NCBI GenBank assembly: GCA_049324575.1
Contig: JBMONI010000016.1
Coordinates: forward strand, 186,001 to 250,000
Reading direction: 5' to 3'
Length of the DNA: 64,000 nucleotides
Source: JBMONI01 sp049324575
GTDB taxonomy: Bacteria > Omnitrophota > Omnitrophia > Omnitrophales > Aquincolibacteriaceae
Of this stretch, positions 60,049 through 64,000 are shown one piece after another. Within the stretch, counting starts at the first letter, position 1. The number at the start of each line of letters is the position of its first letter. The notes beneath the pieces were generated by a model. The model was not told the DNA's origin. It was given only the letters and a program-made list of their open reading frames with translations, and ran no database searches. The position numbers and the translations under genes are program-made.

Positions 60049-60915
60049 CTACCAGAAGGAAGACGGGACCGAATGCTTTTTCAGATGCCCAGCGCAAAGC
60101 GCTTTCGCATATTCATAAAGTTCCCGGTCATAGGAAAATTCGGCGGCAAAACGGCGCCGAAGGTCCGAGCGGGCATTTAAATAGGACGGATCGAGATTGA
60201 CGGCCTTCGGTTCCGGCGTTTCCCGGATGCCGAAAAACCCATATAAATAAGGCGCCCATTGAGAAAAGGTCTCGGTGATCCCCACAAAGAAGAATTCCCG
60301 CAGGACTTTTTTCGCCAGCTCGACACAGACCCGGGGATCCACGGGGGAAGGAAAACGATGCCCATAAAAATCCTTGGCCAGATTAAAGCTAACAATGAAC
60401 GCATGGCTTTTAAAGACGCGAAGCCATTCTTCGAACTCAAGAAAGCGCCCTCCGGGATCCAGAAAATATTTCTTTTCTCCGTCAGGCATCCCCCCTGCCT
60501 CGAATCTCTTCTTCTGAAAAGCGTGAAAAGAGAGGGCCCGGTCGACAGGGTCCCGCAGAAACGTCAGGTAACGAGCCTCCCGATGGAAATGCCGATGGAT
60601 CCCATAGCGCACCTTGTGCCCGAGGATGATCCGAATACGGTTTTTTTCCGGCTCCGTCAAAGAGCCGAGATAAGCATCAGGATCATAAGTCTCATCGATC
60701 GTCGCATAGTGGCTTTGCCGGACATTGAAATACCGGATCGTCCCTGGAGGATAAACCGGCAGGATCTCGAACGGTTGAAGATGTTTCTCCAGATGGACCC
60801 GGAAAGTGGTCCCCGCCGTTTTTGCGATATGGTAGAAGATATAAAGAGGGAAAGGCTTTCGACTGCGGGCTTCCTTCCATGTCCTTTGCAGAAGATCCAT
60901 CCAACGGTTGCCCAT
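60049..60915 (-). CDS. Carbohydrate sulfotransferase family 2-like protein
   Basis: 288 aa. PAPS loop IFYHIAKTAGTTFRVHLE, 3'-phosphate motif TFLRDPVDRALSFHAFQ, both well kept, so it should be active. HEVR-type spacing fits Sulfotransfer_2 enzymes that modify glycans. Start at 60915 (ATGGGC) has AAAGGA 9 nt upstream; an ATG at 60924 would have no room for it. It heads the nine-gene operon behind a TATAAT promoter. Confidence 0.86.
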   Translation of the reverse strand: MGNRWMDLLQRTWKEARSRKPFPLYIFYHIAKTAGTTFRVHLEKHLQPFEILPVYPPGTIRYFNVRQSHYATIDETYDPDAYLGSLTEPEKNRIRIILGHKVRYGIHRHFHREARYLTFLRDPVDRALSFHAFQKKRFEAGGMPDGEKKYFLDPGGRFLEFEEWLRVFKSHAFIVSFNLAKDFYGHRFPSPVDPRVCVELAKKVLREFFFVGITETFSQWAPYLYGFFGIRETPEPKAVNLDPSYLNARSDLRRRFAAEFSYDRELYEYAKALCAGHLKKHSVPSSFW

Positions 60916-60965
60916 AAAAAACATTCCTTTGAAGGTGTAGGCCAGTAAGACGAAATGCAGAAGCT

Positions 60966-60993
60966 ATTATATGCCATTTCGAGAGGATGAAAA
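60966..60993 (-). promoter_or_regulatory. Promoter of the sulfated-glycan operon
   Basis: Minus-strand TTTTCA (60988-60993), 16-nt spacer, perfect TATAAT (60966-60971). Predicted leader about 45 nt. Confidence 0.5.
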
Positions 60994-61036
60994 CAGCGCT
61001 CATCCCGAGCCCAGGCCCCCTCTCCCGCTCTTTAAC

Positions 61037-61141
61037 ATCACCCTAATATCACCCCGGAGGTGTGATTATCGGCCTCTGGAAAAGAAGTCCCTTTTTGATA
61101 ATCACCCTTCAAGAGTAGAGTGCCCTTAAGGGTGCTCTACT
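61037..61141. repeat. Cluster of inverted and direct repeats, non-coding
   Basis: The stretch 60994-61271 has no gene. ATCACCC occurs at 61037, 61048 and 61103. A perfect 9-bp inverted pair GTGATTATC (61062-61070)/GATAATCAC (61098-61106) follows, then a 26-nt near-palindrome centred on CCCTTAAGGG (61116-61141). The set looks like a regulatory or mobile-element scar; no protein partner is visible. Confidence 0.45.
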
Positions 61142-61190
61142 TCAAGAAAATCATCTGCGTAACCGGGCAAAAGTCTTTGGGAATTTGCCA

Positions 61191-61221
61191 GGGACGATTC
61201 TCTCCGGGAGAACCGTCCCTA
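61191..61221. repeat. REP-like imperfect palindrome
   Basis: 31 nt with arms AGGGACGATTCTC and GAGAACCGTCCCT around a CCGG-centred middle. Only a few mismatched positions. The AGGGACGGTTCTC-type arm is like hairpins associated with REP/Y1-transposase families; no transposase is nearby, so it would be a dispersed copy. Confidence 0.5.
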
Positions 61222-61271
61222 TTGCACAAAAACTTGGCACTGCTTACTTGGCCGTTCACGGGAAAATCGGA

Positions 61272-64000
61272 TCAGGCGGAACGGGCGACAGCGACGGCCG
61301 TGCTTCGGAGTTCTCCAGTGATCCGGTCAAGCCACTCGCCGGTCAGATCGCGGAGGATGTCTTTTTTATCCGGCTGGACGCCGGGCATGACGCCTTCATT
61401 CTGCGCAAAGAGAAGTGCCAGGCCGAAATTTCCCTCCCGGACCTCGGCAAAATATTTTTCGCCAAAGCGACGCTCGGGCGTCTTTCCCCCGCTCACAAAA
61501 CCGATTCGAAGCGCTGTCGGCGAAAGGCGCCGGGCCTGCTCTTCGCTGAGCACATTCCCGAACGCCGAAAGATCACTCAACCGCTCCTGGGCCGTCGCCG
61601 ACAAAGCTCCCACGGTCTCTCCTGTGATCAGGATCTTGAGGTTCTTGCGGTGGAGTCCGGCCACCGTCAAAAGCTCGCGGACCTCAGCGCGGCTCATCGA
61701 CTCCAGGGCCGACGCCTCCAGCGTAAAGACCGCCTCCTTCGAAAAATCCCAGATGCTCGCGCTCCGGACCTCCGCGCGTTTCCTGGAGCGCTGCTTCGGC
61801 TTTTCCGGTTCGACCACAAGCAGGCCCCGCGCAAGGCCCACACGCTCGAGCTCTTCCGCCGCGCCCTTTAATCGCGCGCGGGTCTTATCCAGAAAGGCTC
61901 CCAAATAAGCCTTCTCGGGATCTTTCCGTTTTTCAAGTTCAGCCCAGTCCTCTTGTAATTTTTTCGAAAGGTCTCTCGCGGCTTTCCATGCGGTGACGTC
62001 GAAAGAGCCTGGCGTCAAACGTGCGCTCTCAAGCAAATTGCCGATCACGCCGCCCGGTTGCAAAGGCGGGACAAATCTCTTCTTCACTTCCATCGCATAT
62101 CGCCACGCCTTGAGGACCGAAGCATGCGCGCCGTCTTCATGGGTTTTCAGAATCTCACTCCCCTGGCTCTCCAAAACAAGTCCATCGTTGAATTGTCTCA
62201 AGATCCTTTTCAAAGAAGGATGCATCTCCTCCGGGATCGCGACCGGCGCAAACGAAGGCGCTGGCTGCGGAATCTTCGGGCTTTGGACTGTTGAAATTTC
62301 ACTCGCAGGAGCGGAAAGCTTCACCGGAGGCACAACTTTTTCCATCACGGGAGAGGGAGAGCCTTCAGACGCCGGCTTTACCTCAGATCTTGAGAGCACT
62401 CTCGGCGTTTTTATTCTCTTGGACGAAACCCCATCTTTAGCGCCCTCCCTTTCCGCCGGGCGGGTTCCCTTGATCCCGCCCTTTTCCTCAGCCGCTTTTT
62501 TTCTCCACCTCGCCGGTTTCGCCCCATACATAAATCCTTCCCCGATCAGCCTGCTCTTCAGTCCGGCTTTTCGGACCGATTTGATAAAAGAGCTCGGTTC
62601 CATGCCCATCGCCCGGGAAAGATTCCCGGCATCCAGGCTCGATCCCTTTGCCTTGAGATCCTTGATCTCGCGTAACGTAAATTTCCAGAACTCCTCCGGA
62701 TCGCGAAAATAACGCGGCCGCACATCCATGGCAAAATAACCGAGATTGTGTTTGTCGATCGCTCGCGACAGATCATCCGCCGTCATGCCCATTTCAGCAG
62801 CCGCGGTCTGGAGCGTAGGCGTTCCTCCGGTGCGGCCACGGACCGCCTGCGCCGCCTCTCGGATGCGCTCACGCCATGTCGCGGCGTCATTGCGTTCGAG
62901 AACGATCCCTAACCCCCGGGGCGAAAGCCGATGATCGCTTACCGCTTGCCGCAAACTCACGACCCCGATCCCCGTAAGCCCCGCGATCCCCGCATAAGTT
63001 GCGTTCTCCCCCAGGATCCGGGCCGCTGCCTGAATGATCCGTTTCCATTCGGCCTTGTTGTTTTTCCCTTTAGCGATCAGATCCAGAATCTTCTTTCCAA
63101 GACGCGAATCAGGCTCTTTTCCCCGTCCATAACCCCGTTCCGAAGTTCCCGCTTTCGCGGTTTTCTTTGCCATCGCATGCTTTCTTTTTTGTTTCGCTCC
63201 CCGAGCGCGCTCATAATAATCGCCGCTGATCCCTTTGCGACGCAGTTTGACATCATGTGCTTTTTCGAGGACCCATTCCCGGAAAGCCCCGAGATGCTGA
63301 GCGTGGTTGACAAGCGCGACAACGCTGTGCTCCAAAATGCCGAGAGCCTTCACGAGATCTTCGAGGGTCGGGGCCTCTTCCGGAATGAACTCAAGTTCGA
63401 GCTCATAAGGCTTGGAGGTTTTGAGCGTGATCGCAAAATGAACGGCCTCTCCGTTAGCTCTTGTAACAACCAACTCTCTCTTTTCTCTGAACTTCGCCGC
63501 AAGCCGATCAAACCCTTCGAGCTCAAGCGCAATCGCAACGCGCTCCTCTGCCTCCGGAATGACCGGCTCCTCGCGGATCTCGGCGCGTCCGCTGTTTTCT
63601 TCTCGCGCAAGGGCCCCGGCCTCATGACCGCGGATCGCTGATCGTAGAGCCGCTTCGATAAAAGGAACTTGATCAGGAAACGTATACGGCTCGCCGGAGC
63701 GGGTAAGATCGAGGGCAAGCACGTGAGCTCCGCGGTCCTCGAGGGTCTCGAAAACCGCGGACGCAAGTTCCCGGATCTCTTCTTCGCCAGCCCGGTAGAT
63801 CGTATCCTCATCCCGGGAAAGGAAATCATAATCCACGCTCGCCAGAACCGGGCTGTCGATAACGGGCATTTCGTCAAGAAAACACCACGAAAAAGCGGAA
63901 GGCAGGATCCCATATTTTTTAAAAAGTTCGCGTGCCTGCTCGGCAACCCCCTCATAGGCCCCGTAGGAATCTCCCGGTAATGTTCTCGCCCAGGGTGGAA
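61272..64000 (-). CDS. Large multidomain protein with RAExR linkers, 5' end outside window
   Basis: At least 909 codons; open to the right edge with no start or stop before the first ATG at 63869, so the N-terminus lies outside. Visible N-terminal part (GDSYGAYEGVAEQA, PVLASVDYDFLSRDEDT, LDLTRSGEPYTFPDQVPFIEAAL) resembles the second half of UPF0489/arginase-fold proteins, by pattern only. A basic helical middle with HTH-like pieces (ILGENATYAGIAGLTGIG, AAEMGMTADDLSRAI) follows, then a Pro/Ser linker and a C-terminal domain. RAEIR, RAEVR and RAEVR occur at linkers or domain edges. No clear function. Confidence 0.7.
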   Translation of the reverse strand, partial: PPWARTLPGDSYGAYEGVAEQARELFKKYGILPSAFSWCFLDEMPVIDSPVLASVDYDFLSRDEDTIYRAGEEEIRELASAVFETLEDRGAHVLALDLTRSGEPYTFPDQVPFIEAALRSAIRGHEAGALAREENSGRAEIREEPVIPEAEERVAIALELEGFDRLAAKFREKRELVVTRANGEAVHFAITLKTSKPYELELEFIPEEAPTLEDLVKALGILEHSVVALVNHAQHLGAFREWVLEKAHDVKLRRKGISGDYYERARGAKQKRKHAMAKKTAKAGTSERGYGRGKEPDSRLGKKILDLIAKGKNNKAEWKRIIQAAARILGENATYAGIAGLTGIGVVSLRQAVSDHRLSPRGLGIVLERNDAATWRERIREAAQAVRGRTGGTPTLQTAAAEMGMTADDLSRAIDKHNLGYFAMDVRPRYFRDPEEFWKFTLREIKDLKAKGSSLDAGNLSRAMGMEPSSFIKSVRKAGLKSRLIGEGFMYGAKPARWRKKAAEEKGGIKGTRPAEREGAKDGVSSKRIKTPRVLSRSEVKPASEGSPSPVMEKVVPPVKLSAPASEISTVQSPKIPQPAPSFAPVAIPEEMHPSLKRILRQFNDGLVLESQGSEILKTHEDGAHASVLKAWRYAMEVKKRFVPPLQPGGVIGNLLESARLTPGSFDVTAWKAARDLSKKLQEDWAELEKRKDPEKAYLGAFLDKTRARLKGAAEELERVGLARGLLVVEPEKPKQRSRKRAEVRSASIWDFSKEAVFTLEASALESMSRAEVRELLTVAGLHRKNLKILITGETVGALSATAQERLSDLSAFGNVLSEEQARRLSPTALRIGFVSGGKTPERRFGEKYFAEVREGNFGLALLFAQNEGVMPGVQPDKKDILRDLTGEWLDRITGELRSTAVAVARSA

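Noticed and set aside
1..64000. CRISPR arrays, rRNA genes, prophage or complete insertion sequences
   Set aside because: No regularly spaced repeat array, no rRNA-like stretch and no transposase, integrase or phage structural gene was seen on either strand.

Overview
The window is a gene-dense, roughly 57% GC (estimated by eye) bacterial chromosome segment from a Gram-negative (diderm) organism. It encodes an autotransporter, TPR/beta-barrel export proteins, FecR-type and LPS-type (GT9) transferases, a futalosine-pathway menaquinone enzyme (MqnD), a homodimeric AceE-type pyruvate dehydrogenase and split transketolase. Two proteins carry a recurring RAE[AIV]R linker motif. I would guess Omnitrophota (former OP3) or a neighbouring PVC-type lineage; this is inference and no rRNA gene is present to test it.

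Layout. 1-1.5 kb: end of a helical secreted protein, a one-domain response regulator with a Cys4 knuckle, and an orphan. 1.6-10.8 kb: split transketolase, Rieske ferredoxin, M24 peptidase, photolyase/MFS pair, TPR protein/MsrB pair, a small membrane protein and MqnD. 10.9-14.4 kb: a large exported ChaN/EreA-like protein, then a Fic protein bracketed by two related copies of a tRNA-Pro anticodon-arm segment, one continuing into a tRNA 3' half (a probable small integrated island). 14.4-20.7 kb: pyruvate dehydrogenase E3-E2-E1 operon with a divergent lipoate ligase. 20.7-28.8 kb: MORN-like and FecR-domain envelope proteins, a CbiX/YjbQ pair, a duplicated-domain secreted protein, a short attenuator-controlled leader/gene pair, a GT-C-like membrane protein and two SDR epimerases.

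28.8-40.9 kb is a nine-gene exopolysaccharide synthase locus mixing parts of known systems: GH8-like hydrolase, hybrid histidine kinase, receiver protein, membrane protein with a dead GGDEF domain (PelD-like idea), DUF2334 deacetylase, BcsA/PgaC-type GT2 synthase, BcsB-like protein, TPR plus beta-barrel exporter, and UDP-GlcNAc 2-epimerase. 41-44 kb is an autotransporter. 44.1-46.5 kb holds two SGNH paralogues. 46.5-60.9 kb is a second surface-glycan operon of nine mostly ATGA-overlapped genes: sulfotransferases (including one protein with three sulfotransferase-like domains), GT4-GT2 fusions, GT2, SGNH, GT-C and GT9 enzymes, likely making and sulfating a surface polymer. 61-64 kb: a repeat-rich non-coding stretch and the 3' part of a large RAExR-motif protein running off the right edge.

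Regulation. Several genes show a -10 hexamer only 5-11 nt before the start codon, which predicts leaderless or near-leaderless mRNAs. Operon interiors are joined by ATGA overlaps.
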